Shown here: in pieces, positions 1-8,290 of the stretch
Layout: every line of letters starts with the position of its first letter
Numbering within the stretch: position 1 is the stretch's first letter
NCBI RefSeq assembly: GCF_002944405.1
Contig: NZ_CP024309.1
Location: 186,001 to 250,000 of the forward strand
Direction: 5' to 3'
DNA length: 64,000 nucleotides
Origin: Sinorhizobium fredii
GTDB lineage: Bacteria; Pseudomonadota; Alphaproteobacteria; Rhizobiales; Rhizobiaceae
Program-made: the position numbers and the translations under genes
The notes under the pieces: generated by a model
What the model was told of the DNA's origin: nothing
What the model saw: only the letters and a program-made list of their open reading frames with translations
Database searches by the model: none

Positions 1-374
1 CCTTGATTGTCGCCGTGCATGCCAGCCCACCAGGACAATCCTGCAACTACGAGAGTCCAGCTGGAAAGTTCGCGGGAATTCAACCCACGCTAGGCGGAGG
101 TATAACGTCAGGTGCGGTGCGACGTTCCCTTGATGAAGCCCAAAGCTACGCAGAACGGGCTGATGCCGCTCTGAGATCTCTCGTCTGGTCAGTTCGAAGT
201 CGTGGCCATGGGTGGCCAGCGGACGACTGCCGGTCCATCCGGCGGGAGTGCCGCTCCTCGCCCGTACGACGGGCGAAGCCCGCTCTAAACATACAACGTT
301 TTCGCACATGTCGGCAGTGCCTCTGACTACGACAACAATATCATTGCGCAGGGCCAACAGCTTCAGGAAGCGTC
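1..374. other. No recognisable gene
   Basis: Short open frames occur on both strands but none has a recognisable domain, convincing ribosome binding site or plausible codon pattern. I see nothing that can be named here apart from the approach to the nod box that follows. Confidence 0.5.
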
Positions 375-424
375 TATCCAGAACGCGGATTTGGGCCATC
401 CAAATATTCGATTTTACGAATTGG
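375..424 (+). promoter_or_regulatory. nod box (NodD-binding promoter element) 1
   Basis: The left half reads ATCCA then GGAT with the usual spacing, and the right half, exactly 22 bases after the first ATCCA, reads ATCCAAATATTCGATTTTAC. This matches the rhizobial nod box layout (ATCCA, N6-7, GATG, N7, ATCCAAACAATCGATTTTAC) with few mismatches. It points toward the acyltransferase gene at 1114, but the roughly 690-base leader is much longer than in the second copy, so an insertion between box and gene is likely. Confidence 0.8.
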
Positions 425-1113
425 GCGGCGCACCTCATTAGAAAGACATCGGTCGAAGGAAATCAATTACATGGGATCAACTGCGAGCGCAGGAGGGACG
501 GGAATTGCTCGAAACCGCTCAGATCGAACGGGCTTGCCAAAGATTATGTCAGCGCAACCGGAGAGCACCTCGATGATGGCGGCCGCGCCTGACGCGCTCC
601 TATCGGGCGCAGTTTCGATTGCGGCCTCCCTCAAGGGGGAGCAAGGAGGACGAGGAGGGCTTGCACGTGTTGCGGTGGAAGTGTGGATTGCAGCGGGCCG
701 CTCACGCCGAACGCACCAAAACTTTTGCGATTCTCCAGGGCCACGGGGCACTCGACGTAAGGCGGTTCGAAAGTAGTCAGTTCGGCCGGAGCCAGACATG
801 AGCTCCGCTCAATTTCGACCGGCTGCGTGGTTTCATCAGGGCACGCCGGAATGCATCGCGAGTGCGTAGACGGCACGCAGCATCCACTGCAATCGACGAT
901 GGTCCTCATCCGCTTTCTGCCCGATTCCTGGTTGCGGTGGCCGAGGGCCACGCCGACGTCTTTTTGTTTCCGGTGAAGATACTGAAGAATGGCAACCTGA
1001 GCGATGTAGCACTCCAGAGAGGCATGAACTTTGCCTTCTTGCAGCATGCAGCCACTGCCTGAGTGCTGCCTTTGCGAACCATCCACCTGAATTGAAAATC
1101 AACAGGTCCTCCA
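425..1113. other. Long leader between nod box 1 and first acyltransferase
   Basis: No gene is recognised. The first bases after the nod box (CTCATTAGAA and neighbours) resemble those after the second nod box at 3211, and a short string TTTCATCAGGG near 833 recurs just before the second acyltransferase start. This suggests the same ancestral leader, here expanded by several hundred bases of unidentified DNA. Confidence 0.4.
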
Positions 1114-3042
1114 ATGTCACGAGAATTCCGACCTGATATCCAGGCCTTGCGGGGTCTAGCCGTTCTGCTGGTTGTGCTCTATCACGCCCACGTCGGGCCG
1201 TTCGGCTATCTCGGCGTTGATATTTTCTTCGTGATTTCCGGCTTTCTCATCACTGGCCTCATCACGAGGCAGCTCGAGCAATCACAGTTCAGCTTTTGGG
1301 AATTCTATTATCGCCGTGCGAGGCGCCTCTTGCCTGCGGCCTACGTCGTCATTGCGCTTACGACGGTCGCTGCGCCTTTCTTCCTGTCAGATGTGGGTCT
1401 GCGGGAGCTCCGAAATCAGGTGTTCGGGGCGCTGACATTTACCGGCAATATTGTTCTCTGGTCTCAAGCGGACTATTTCGGCGGAGCGGCAGAAACGAAG
1501 CCTCTTCTGCACTTCTGGTCGCTCGCTGTCGAAGAACAGTGTTATCTGCTGCTTCCTGCCTTCTTTGCCTTGGCACCCAAAAAATGGTGGCTGTTGGGCG
1601 TTGGTTCGCTCCTGGTCACTAGTGTGATCCTTTGTTTCTACGTGGCATTTCGTCATCCATCCGCCGCGTTTTATCTTTTACCGACGCGCTTTTGGGAAAT
1701 GGCGGTCGGTTCCATCGGGGCGTTGTTGCCCGCCAGCCCTCGCGTGGCTGCCGGGCTTGCGACACTGCGCTTGCCGGCGCTGGGGCTTCTCCTCCTGATT
1801 CCCATTGGACCTTCTGGTTTGCAGGACCCTGTCGTGGATGCCGCTTTAGTTTGCGTCGCAACCCTCATTCTCCTCCTGGCGCCCAGCAAGGAGAGTATGG
1901 CAGTCCGAGGCATGGCAAAACTCGGGGACATCTCGTACTCGCTCTATCTGATCCATTGGCCGGTGCTGGTCTATGTTCGGGCTGCTTGGCTGTCAGAGCC
2001 TCCTGCGGTGGCGATCTACGCGGCAGTTTTCTTATCAGTTGTCGCGAGCTTGGCTCTTCACCGCTTCGTCGAGAAACCCTTCCGACGGGGATCCGTCACG
2101 TCGCATGTGCGAATGACGTCAGGACTTGTTATCGCAACGGCTCTTCTCGCCATCGTACCGGCAGTGGACATTGGCGCAACCGAAAGTAGGGTTGGGGTTT
2201 CCGACGTAAGACGTATCAATTACGGCTTGGGAAGAGCATGTGATCTTACACCCGGATCGCTTCCTCAGATTATCCCGGAGGCGTGCCAGACGGCGGACAG
2301 GCCCGAATTGCTGGTCTGGGGCGATTCATTTGCTATGGCACTTGTTCCCGGTTTGGCCAAAACAGTCGGTAAAGCCGGACTGGCGCAACTCACCATGAGC
2401 GGGTGCCTCCCCGCGATCGGCGTTGCTGCCTTCTCGAGGCGGGCAGCCTCTCCATATCCCCGTGCCTTCGGCGTGGATTGTATTCGCTTCAATGACAGTG
2501 TTTTGAGCATCCTGAAGAATCAGCCGGAGATAACAACCGTTGCAATCTCAAGCCCGTTTGACGCACCTGTATCCAGCGACTTTATCCTGCTTAAGAGGAC
2601 TGGTGATACCTTCACGGAGGTTGAAGCATCGGTAGATGGAGCCGCTGAGGGTATCAAATCTCTCGTCGAGGCCGTTCGTGCTCTGGGCAGGCGCGTGGTC
2701 GTTGTTGCTCCTCCGCCGGTCGCAAACTTCGATATCGGCGATTGCCTTGAGCGAAAGGCGAGGGGCAGCCTTATGCTCGGCGACTACAGGGATTGTAAAA
2801 TACATGTCAGCGATTACCGCCGAATGCGATCCCGCACTCTAGAGCTCTTGAACCAAGTGGCCATGAAGGCTGACGTGGAGGTTGTCTCTTACCACGACTT
2901 TCTCTGCGACGGCACAACGTGCAAGACCGAGATCGACGGCAAATACCTTTACCGAGACAGCGGACACCTGTCCTATGAAGGGTCAGAGCTCATCGCTCGA
3001 AAGACGAGACTTGCTCAAAGGCTGATCAGGGCCGCCCGATAG
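1114..3042 (+). CDS. Acyltransferase-3 / SGNH fusion protein, copy 1
   Basis: This is a 642-residue inner-membrane O-acyltransferase of the OafA/YrhL type. The first ~340 residues form the multi-span acyltransferase-3 domain, with the typical ALRGLAV...LYHA start, the FFVISGFLIT segment and the HFWSLAVEEQ motif. A periplasmic SGNH domain follows, with a GDSF nucleophile block near residue 402 and a DxGH acid-base block near 617. Such proteins move acetyl groups across the membrane onto surface glycans. The nod box upstream suggests flavonoid/NodD control, so the target could be Nod factor or a symbiotic surface polysaccharide. NodX and NolL are acyltransferase-3 enzymes but lack an SGNH half. 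The ATG at 1114 has a weak purine stretch upstream. It is a close paralogue of the gene at 3446. Confidence 0.85.
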   Translation: MSREFRPDIQALRGLAVLLVVLYHAHVGPFGYLGVDIFFVISGFLITGLITRQLEQSQFSFWEFYYRRARRLLPAAYVVIALTTVAAPFFLSDVGLRELRNQVFGALTFTGNIVLWSQADYFGGAAETKPLLHFWSLAVEEQCYLLLPAFFALAPKKWWLLGVGSLLVTSVILCFYVAFRHPSAAFYLLPTRFWEMAVGSIGALLPASPRVAAGLATLRLPALGLLLLIPIGPSGLQDPVVDAALVCVATLILLLAPSKESMAVRGMAKLGDISYSLYLIHWPVLVYVRAAWLSEPPAVAIYAAVFLSVVASLALHRFVEKPFRRGSVTSHVRMTSGLVIATALLAIVPAVDIGATESRVGVSDVRRINYGLGRACDLTPGSLPQIIPEACQTADRPELLVWGDSFAMALVPGLAKTVGKAGLAQLTMSGCLPAIGVAAFSRRAASPYPRAFGVDCIRFNDSVLSILKNQPEITTVAISSPFDAPVSSDFILLKRTGDTFTEVEASVDGAAEGIKSLVEAVRALGRRVVVVAPPPVANFDIGDCLERKARGSLMLGDYRDCKIHVSDYRRMRSRTLELLNQVAMKADVEVVSYHDFLCDGTTCKTEIDGKYLYRDSGHLSYEGSELIARKTRLAQRLIRAAR

Positions 3043-3090
3043 AGCATTTCGGCATGGTTCCGCGTCGACTTTTCAAGACCGAGGTTCTTT
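3043..3090 (+). repeat. 3' flanking repeat shared by the two acyltransferase genes
   Basis: About 48 bases after the stop codon (beginning AGCATTTCGGCATGGTTCCG) are almost identical to 5387-5434 after the second gene. With similar nod boxes and parallel coding regions, this shows that the duplicated unit ran from promoter to 3' flank, not just the coding sequence. Confidence 0.85.
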
Positions 3091-3160
3091 GCTGCTGATC
3101 GCGATCACCGAGGTTTTTACCTTGGGCGTCGCGCATGGCCGAGTTCATGGGTGTCTAATC

Positions 3161-3210
3161 GATCTACAGCGTAAATGTATGCCATCTAAACAATCGATTT
3201 TACGAATTAG
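3161..3210 (+). promoter_or_regulatory. nod box (NodD-binding promoter element) 2
   Basis: The right half reads ATCTAAACAATCGATTTTAC, nearly the perfect rhizobial consensus. The left half ATCTA...AATG lies 22 bases upstream, as expected. It is 235 bases before the start of the second acyltransferase, a normal distance for nod-box genes. Its sequence is closer to consensus than box 1, so copy 2 may be the better induced gene. Confidence 0.88.
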
Positions 3211-3445
3211 CGGGCATGCTTCATTAGAAGAAGTTGAATTGACAGAAAGAAAGTACACCGACGCCATGCTTCGACGACGTTCTTAGTTCTCAGAGAGCAA
3301 GGGGCGCGGATATTCGAAAGTATGGTCAGAAACATTCCCCAGAAGAAAGTTATCTCCGGATCCTTGGTGCGGATAATTGTCATTGGCCAACATTCTTTGC
3401 GTCCTCAGTTCATCCAGTTAGATCGGGAATTTCATCAGGGCTTCT

Positions 3446-5386
3446 ATGCCGAGCGCGTTTCGAACTGATATCCAAGCCTTGCGGGGATTGGCTGTTTTGC
3501 TGGTCGTCCTTTATCATGCCGCTGTTGGGCCGTTCGCAGCCGGCTATCTCGGTGTTGACATTTTTTTCGTGATTTCGGGCTTTCTGATCACCAGTCTGAT
3601 CAGGACGCAGCTTGAGCAATCACGGTTCAGCTTTTGGGAATTCTATTATCGTCGTGCCAAACGTCTGTTGCCGGCGGCCTATGTCGTCATTGCGCTCGCG
3701 ACGATTGCTGCGCCTTTATTCCTGTCAGATGTGGGTCTGCGCGAGTTCCATACACAGGTAATCGGGGCGCTCACATTCACCGGCAACATCGTTTTCTGGT
3801 TTCAATCGGACTATTTCGGCGGGGCGGCAGAGACGAAGCCCCTCCTGCATTTCTGGTCACTCGCTGTCGAAGAGCAGTATTATCTGCTTCTTCCTGCTTT
3901 CTTGACTTTAACTCCCAGGAGATGGTGGCTCTTAGGAGTTAGCTCGCTCCTCGGTACGAGTTTGGCGCTCTGTCTATACGTGGCCTCTCGTGACCCATCC
4001 GCTGCATTTTATCTTTTGCCGACCCGCTTTTGGGAAGTGGCGATTGGTTCGCTCGGGGCTTTGCTTCCGGCCAGCCCTCGCGTGGCTGCCAAGCTTTCGC
4101 TGCTGCGCATCCCGGCGCTCCTGCTTCTTCTCGTTATTCCTATCGCTCCCGTTGGTTCCCAGCACCCGGGCGCAGATGCTGTACTGGTCTGTTTGGCAAC
4201 CCTGATCCTCCTGCTTGTGCCGAGCAGGAGTAGTTTGGCGGTCCGAGGCATGGCACGGATCGGGGACATCTCGTACTCGCTCTATCTGCTCCATTGGCCG
4301 GTACTAGTGTATGTTCGGGCTGCTTGGCTGACAGAGCCTCCTGCGGCTGCGATCTACGCGGCAGTATTCTTCTCAGTTGTCGCGAGCTTGGCTCTTCACC
4401 GCTTCGTGGAGGAGCCGTGCCGCAAGGGGGGCGTCGCATCTCGTGGACGGATGGCCTCAGGACTTCTCGCCGCATCGGTTTTTCTTGGCTTCTCGCCAGC
4501 AGTGGCCATTGCCGCAACCAATAGCAAGGTTGACTTCAATCAGAGCCGCAGGATCAATTATGGCTTGGGAGGCGCATGTGTTTTTAGTCCCGGATCGCCT
4601 CCTGAGGCTATCCCGCGGGACTGCCAGACGACGGACAGACCACGGTTGCTCGTCTGGGGCGATTCGTTTGCGATGGCCCTGGTTCCGGGCTTGGCCAAAA
4701 CAGTCGGCGAAGCCGGACTGGCCCAGGTCACCATGAACGCGTGCTTCCCCGCAATCGGCGTTGCTGCCTTCTCGAAGAGCTCAAAAACCGCGCCCTACTA
4801 TCCCCCTGCCTTCGGCGAGGATTGTATTCGCTTCAATGACAGGGTCTTGAGCATCCTGAAGAATCAGCCGGAGATAACAACCGTTGCAATCTCAAGCCCA
4901 TTTGCCACCGCCGTAGGGAAGGACTCTATGCTCCTTAAGAGGAACGGCGACACGTTCGCGGAGGTTGAAACTTCGGTAGATGGGGCGGCTGAGGGTATCA
5001 AATCTCTCGTGGAGGCCGTTCGAGCCCTTGGAAGGCGAGTGGTCATTGTTGCTCCCCCACCAGTCGCAAGCTTCGATATCGGCGATTGCCTTGAGCGGAA
5101 GGCGAGGGGAAGTGTTATGCTCGGGCGCTACAGCGATTGTAAAATACGTGTGAGCGATTACCGCCGGATGCGATCCCGCACTCTGGAGCTCTTGAACCAA
5201 GTGGCCGTGAAGGCTGACGTGGAGGTTGTCTCTTACCACGACTTTCTCTGCGACGACACGACGTGCAAGACCGAGATCGACGGCAAATTTCTTTACCGGG
5301 ACAGCGGCCACCTGTCCTATGAAGGATCCGAGATCATCGCTCGAAAGACGAGACTTGCTGAGAGGTTGATCAGGGCTGCTCGATAG
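3446..5386 (+). CDS. Acyltransferase-3 / SGNH fusion protein, copy 2
   Basis: This 646-residue protein is a full-length paralogue of the gene at 1114 with the same architecture: acyltransferase-3 membrane domain with the VEEQYY motif over about 340 residues, then an SGNH domain with GDSF near residue 405 and DxGH near 617. The two copies are very similar throughout, and most differences lie in the linker and at the N-terminus. The start ATG follows an AGGG purine run. It is probably transcribed from nod box 2 as a single gene, since no further gene follows in the same direction for 1.5 kb. The predicted role is O-acylation of a symbiosis-related surface glycan or lipo-chitooligosaccharide; the substrate cannot be read from the sequence. 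Confidence 0.87.
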   Translation: MPSAFRTDIQALRGLAVLLVVLYHAAVGPFAAGYLGVDIFFVISGFLITSLIRTQLEQSRFSFWEFYYRRAKRLLPAAYVVIALATIAAPLFLSDVGLREFHTQVIGALTFTGNIVFWFQSDYFGGAAETKPLLHFWSLAVEEQYYLLLPAFLTLTPRRWWLLGVSSLLGTSLALCLYVASRDPSAAFYLLPTRFWEVAIGSLGALLPASPRVAAKLSLLRIPALLLLLVIPIAPVGSQHPGADAVLVCLATLILLLVPSRSSLAVRGMARIGDISYSLYLLHWPVLVYVRAAWLTEPPAAAIYAAVFFSVVASLALHRFVEEPCRKGGVASRGRMASGLLAASVFLGFSPAVAIAATNSKVDFNQSRRINYGLGGACVFSPGSPPEAIPRDCQTTDRPRLLVWGDSFAMALVPGLAKTVGEAGLAQVTMNACFPAIGVAAFSKSSKTAPYYPPAFGEDCIRFNDRVLSILKNQPEITTVAISSPFATAVGKDSMLLKRNGDTFAEVETSVDGAAEGIKSLVEAVRALGRRVVIVAPPPVASFDIGDCLERKARGSVMLGRYSDCKIRVSDYRRMRSRTLELLNQVAVKADVEVVSYHDFLCDDTTCKTEIDGKFLYRDSGHLSYEGSEIIARKTRLAERLIRAAR

Positions 5387-5434
5387 AGCATTTCGGCATG
5401 GTTCCGCATCGAATTTTCAAGACCGAGTGTCTTT
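5387..5434 (+). repeat. 3' flanking repeat, second copy
   Basis: This is the partner of 3043-3090, starting directly after the stop codon of the second acyltransferase. The two copies differ at only a few positions over 48 bases. Confidence 0.85.
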
Positions 5435-5938
5435 CGTGGAGTGAACCGCGCCAACATAGCAAAGAACTTCGGTGTTGCGAGAATGCTCGCCGTGGCGCTT
5501 GCCCGAGGCAAGTCTCTAGCACCAGCGCGGCCGTTGGACTGCAACAGCCCGGACCTGACAGCGACCGAAACCGAGGGACTGGGCGGCGTTGCGATGATCC
5601 CTCGGCCAGGTGCACTGTGGAGGCAAGTCGGATCAGGCGCAGTTTTTAGCACTCGCAGGCGATGCGCCGCTTTGAAAGCAAACCTCACTCACTGAAACAC
5701 CCAGTCAGTCCAGTAATGTCTCTCAAGCCGGAACGAAAGTGAGGTGAGGTCTGGTCCGGTTTATGAAGAGGCGGTGGGCCTGACCTTTTCGAGAGCCAAG
5801 ATTCGCCTTTTACCTTTCGGCGAAGGCACTCACCTCCTCGAAAGGTGTGCGTCGTCCTTGACGATCGCCCTTGCTCTTGTTTGATCGTGCTTCGACTAAA
5901 CCAGCTGAGCTCAAATGATTTTTATCTGGAAGCGAGTA
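5435..5938. other. No recognisable gene
   Basis: No domain is recognisable on either strand. A CTTTTCGAGAG string near 5785 resembles part of a TtsI-type tts box but only weakly, and no gene follows it. This stretch would lie at the 3' end of any transcript from the leftward nod box at 6037-6086. Confidence 0.4.
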
Positions 5939-6011
5939 CCCAGGGACACGTCTGGGGAGCTGTCCTACACCGATGTTTGGGAGGCTCGGTGTGTAGGCAC
6001 GTCTCCCTGGG
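5939..6011. repeat. Long imperfect inverted repeat downstream of nod box 3
   Basis: The left arm begins CCCAGGGACACGT and ends CCTACACCGA. The right arm begins TCGGTGTGTAGGCACGT and ends CTCCCTGGG. The arms pair over most of their length with a bulge of about 12 bases on the left and a loop of about 12 bases. In RNA this would fold into one long hairpin starting about 25 bases beyond the edge of nod box 3, on the strand that box would transcribe. It could be a structured RNA, a processed leader or old IS ends. Confidence 0.65.
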
Positions 6012-6036
6012 CATATACACCTATGCAACTTCCCAA

Positions 6037-6086
6037 ACGAACCGCAAAATCGATTATTTGGATGGGGCCGATCCACTCTACGGATG
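6037..6086 (-). promoter_or_regulatory. nod box 3, leftward, without an obvious gene
   Basis: Read on the minus strand, ATCCGTAGAGTGGATC is followed at the right spacing by ATCCAAATAATCGATTTTGC, matching both halves of the nod box with few mismatches. It points left toward 6036-5435, where no protein-coding gene is recognisable but a long inverted repeat is present. Confidence 0.78.
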
Positions 6087-6845
6087 ACTGAAGTTGCGTG
6101 GAACAGCGCGACAGACAGTCTTACAACGATGCCTGTGCAGCGACATTCGTTATCAACGTCCCAATAGGCCGTCGTCATCTCGGGGAGAATGCCGCCTGAT
6201 CAGCTGCCTTGTTGTCCGCGTTAAGTGAGCTCATGTACACAATGTCTGGTGACGGATCTACGGCTCGCGCATTCTCAAATGGCAAGAAAGGCTTGCCGCC
6301 CAAGTGGTGGGTGACGAAACCGGGCAGGGGCGGGTTCTCCAGCCAAAGTTTTTTCGCCAGCGTCCCGTGAAGCCACGGACATATGTGCGACTTCCGCTAT
6401 CCCTGCACGCCTCACTTGCGAAACGCAGCCGGTCCATACGTATGGGTCGATACGCTCAGGTGGCCGGCGTGGCGTCTGAGTACTATCCGACACTGTTCTG
6501 TCGCCTTTGTTGGTCCGCGACACGGCCTATTTCGCCGAGCTTTTGTCTGGCCTCAGGCTAAGCCGCTGAAAGGCAAACACAATTTTTTTCTTCTGCTGGG
6601 TCGGCCAATTTGGCACGAGTTTTGAAACTCCTTGGTTGCGAGCCGGGAGCCGCCGACCGACCTTCATTTCGTGGATGACACCGCGATCGTGAAGGGGGCC
6701 TCGGCGAAACCGCTTCCTACCAAACAGGCTCGCTGCCCTTGTCGACCCTTGCGCAGGAATTCTTGATGGCCGGCTGCGACTCAAAGGCCCAACATACTCG
6801 CCTTATCCTGAACTCGAAGGCGAAGGATAAAGCTCTGCATCTCGA
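6087..6845. other. No recognisable gene upstream of the GA operon
   Basis: Nothing with a recognisable domain is seen. The stretch holds a degenerate sigma-54-like site (listed separately), and the composition gradually becomes more GC-rich toward the GA operon. Earlier parts of a lost CYP115 gene may lie here but are too decayed to identify by eye. Confidence 0.4.
6611..6626 (+). promoter_or_regulatory. Degenerate sigma-54 (RpoN) promoter-like site
   Basis: TGGCACG is followed after four bases by TTGAA. The -24 half is perfect, but the -12 half has A instead of the conserved C of TTGC. It lies about 370 bases upstream of CYP112 in the right direction. NifA/RpoN control would fit nodule-specific GA synthesis, but with a broken -12 GC this may not function. 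No clear NifA upstream site (TGT-N10-ACA) was seen. Confidence 0.25.
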
Positions 6846-6980
6846 CGCCTAGACAGTTACACGCTGCCGATCTTGATAATCGAGTCGGGCTACTCCGCGG
6901 AGGGCGTCGTCTACATGCCGTCTCACGTCATTCGCTGCCCGCAGCGCCTGCCGGTCACCTTCCGCCCTTCTACCGCTTAG
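6846..6980 (+). pseudogene. Probable C-terminal remnant of cytochrome P450 CYP115
   Basis: An open frame of about 44 codons ends at a TAG 16 bases before CYP112 and reads into RCPQRLPVTFRP before its stop, which looks like the C-terminal strand of a P450 (typically ...LPVTFRP). No haem-binding cysteine motif is present, so only the tail is left. In the full bacterial GA operon, CYP115 (GA 3-oxidase, converting GA9 to GA4) precedes CYP112 and is known to be lost in most rhizobia. Position and sequence fit that loss; identity as CYP115 is inference. Confidence 0.5.
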
Positions 6981-6996
6981 AGAGTGAAGTGCCACC

Positions 6997-8199
6997 ATGT
7001 CCGAACAACCCGTGCCGACGCTGCCGATGTGGCGCGTCGATCACATCGAGCCCTCGCCCGAGATGTTGGCGCTACGCGCCAACGGTCCGATCCACCGCGT
7101 GCGCTTCCCGTCTGGGCACGAAGGCTGGTGGGTGACAGGCTACGACGAGGCCAAGGCGGCGCTGTCCGACGCGGCGTTCCGGCCCGCCGGGATGCCGCCG
7201 GCGGCATTTACTCCGGATTCGGTGATTCTCGGTTCCCCGGGGTGGCTGGTTTCGCACGAGGGGGGCGAGCATGGCCGCTTACGCACGATCGTGGCGCCGG
7301 CCTTCAGCGACCGCAGGGTGAAGCTGCTCGCGCAGCAGGTCGAGGCAATCGCCGCGCAGTTGTTCGAGACGCTGGCTGCCCAGCCGCAGCCCGCCGACCT
7401 GCGGCGCCACCTCTCCTTTCCGCTTCCGGCCATGGTCATCAGCGCGCTGATGGGCGTGCTCTACGAGGATCACGCCTTTTTCGCGGGGCTGTCCGACGAG
7501 GTGATGACGCACCAGCATGAAAGCGGCCCGCGCAGCGCGTCGCGCCTGGCCTGGCAAGAACTGCGCGCCTACATTCGGGGCAAGATGCGGGACAAGCGCC
7601 AGGATCCGGGCGACAACCTGCTGACGGATCTTCTCGCGGCGGTCGACCAGGGCAAGGCGACCGAGGAAGAGGCGATCGGCTTGGCGGCGGGCATGCTGGT
7701 GGCCGGGCACGAGAGCACCGTCGCGCAGATCGAATTCGGCCTGCTGGCCATGTTCCGCCATCCGCAACAGCGCGAACGCCTGGTTTGCGATCCATCCCTG
7801 GTGGACAAGGCGGTGGAGGAAATCCTGCGCATGTACCCGCCGGGCGCGGGCTGGGACGGCATCATGCGCTATCCGAGGATCGACGTTACCATTGCGGGCG
7901 TGCATATTCCTGCGGAGAGCAAGGTGCTGGTCGGCCTGCCGGCGACGTCGTTCGATCCGCGCCATTTCGCCCACCCGGAAATCTTTGACATCGGACGCGA
8001 CGAACAGCCGCACCTGGCGTTCTCCCACGGGCCGCACTACTGCATCGGCGCGGCGCTGGCCAGGCTGGAACTCAGGGTGGTGTTCGGTTCGATCTTCCAG
8101 CGCTTTCCCGCGCTGCGCCTAGCCGTGGCGCCCGAAGAACTGAAGTTGCGCAAGGAGATCATCACTGGCGGGTTCGAGGAATTCCCGGTGCTCTGGTGA
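6997..8199 (+). CDS. cyp112: Cytochrome P450 CYP112 (gibberellin C20 oxidase)
   Basis: This 400-residue class I P450 is the first intact gene of the GA operon. It has the I-helix motif AGHEST near residue 237, an ExxR (EEILR) near 274 and the haem-ligand loop [10 protein letters not shown] with the cysteine near residue 349. In characterised bacterial operons CYP112 oxidises C20 of GA12 and removes it, giving GA9. The ATG at 6997 lies 16 bases after the stop of a P450 tail fragment, suggesting CYP115 originally preceded it. The following gene, CYP114, begins 91 bases later. The protein is of normal length with all key residues present. Codon use is much more GC-rich than the acyltransferases upstream. 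Confidence 0.95.
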   Translation: MSEQPVPTLPMWRVDHIEPSPEMLALRANGPIHRVRFPSGHEGWWVTGYDEAKAALSDAAFRPAGMPPAAFTPDSVILGSPGWLVSHEGGEHGRLRTIVAPAFSDRRVKLLAQQVEAIAAQLFETLAAQPQPADLRRHLSFPLPAMVISALMGVLYEDHAFFAGLSDEVMTHQHESGPRSASRLAWQELRAYIRGKMRDKRQDPGDNLLTDLLAAVDQGKATEEEAIGLAAGMLVAGHESTVAQIEFGLLAMFRHPQQRERLVCDPSLVDKAVEEILRMYPPGAGWDGIMRYPRIDVTIAGVHIPAESKVLVGLPATSFDPRHFAHPEIFDIGRDEQPHLAFSHGPHYCIGAALARLELRVVFGSIFQRFPALRLAVAPEELKLRKEIITGGFEEFPVLW

Positions 8200-8290
8200 T
8201 GCGCGGAGGCCGGCCGGGAATAGCGATCTTCTCCGAAATTTGCTGGCGTGCCTGGCGCCGGTCAGATCAGACAGCCAACAGGTAACCAAG

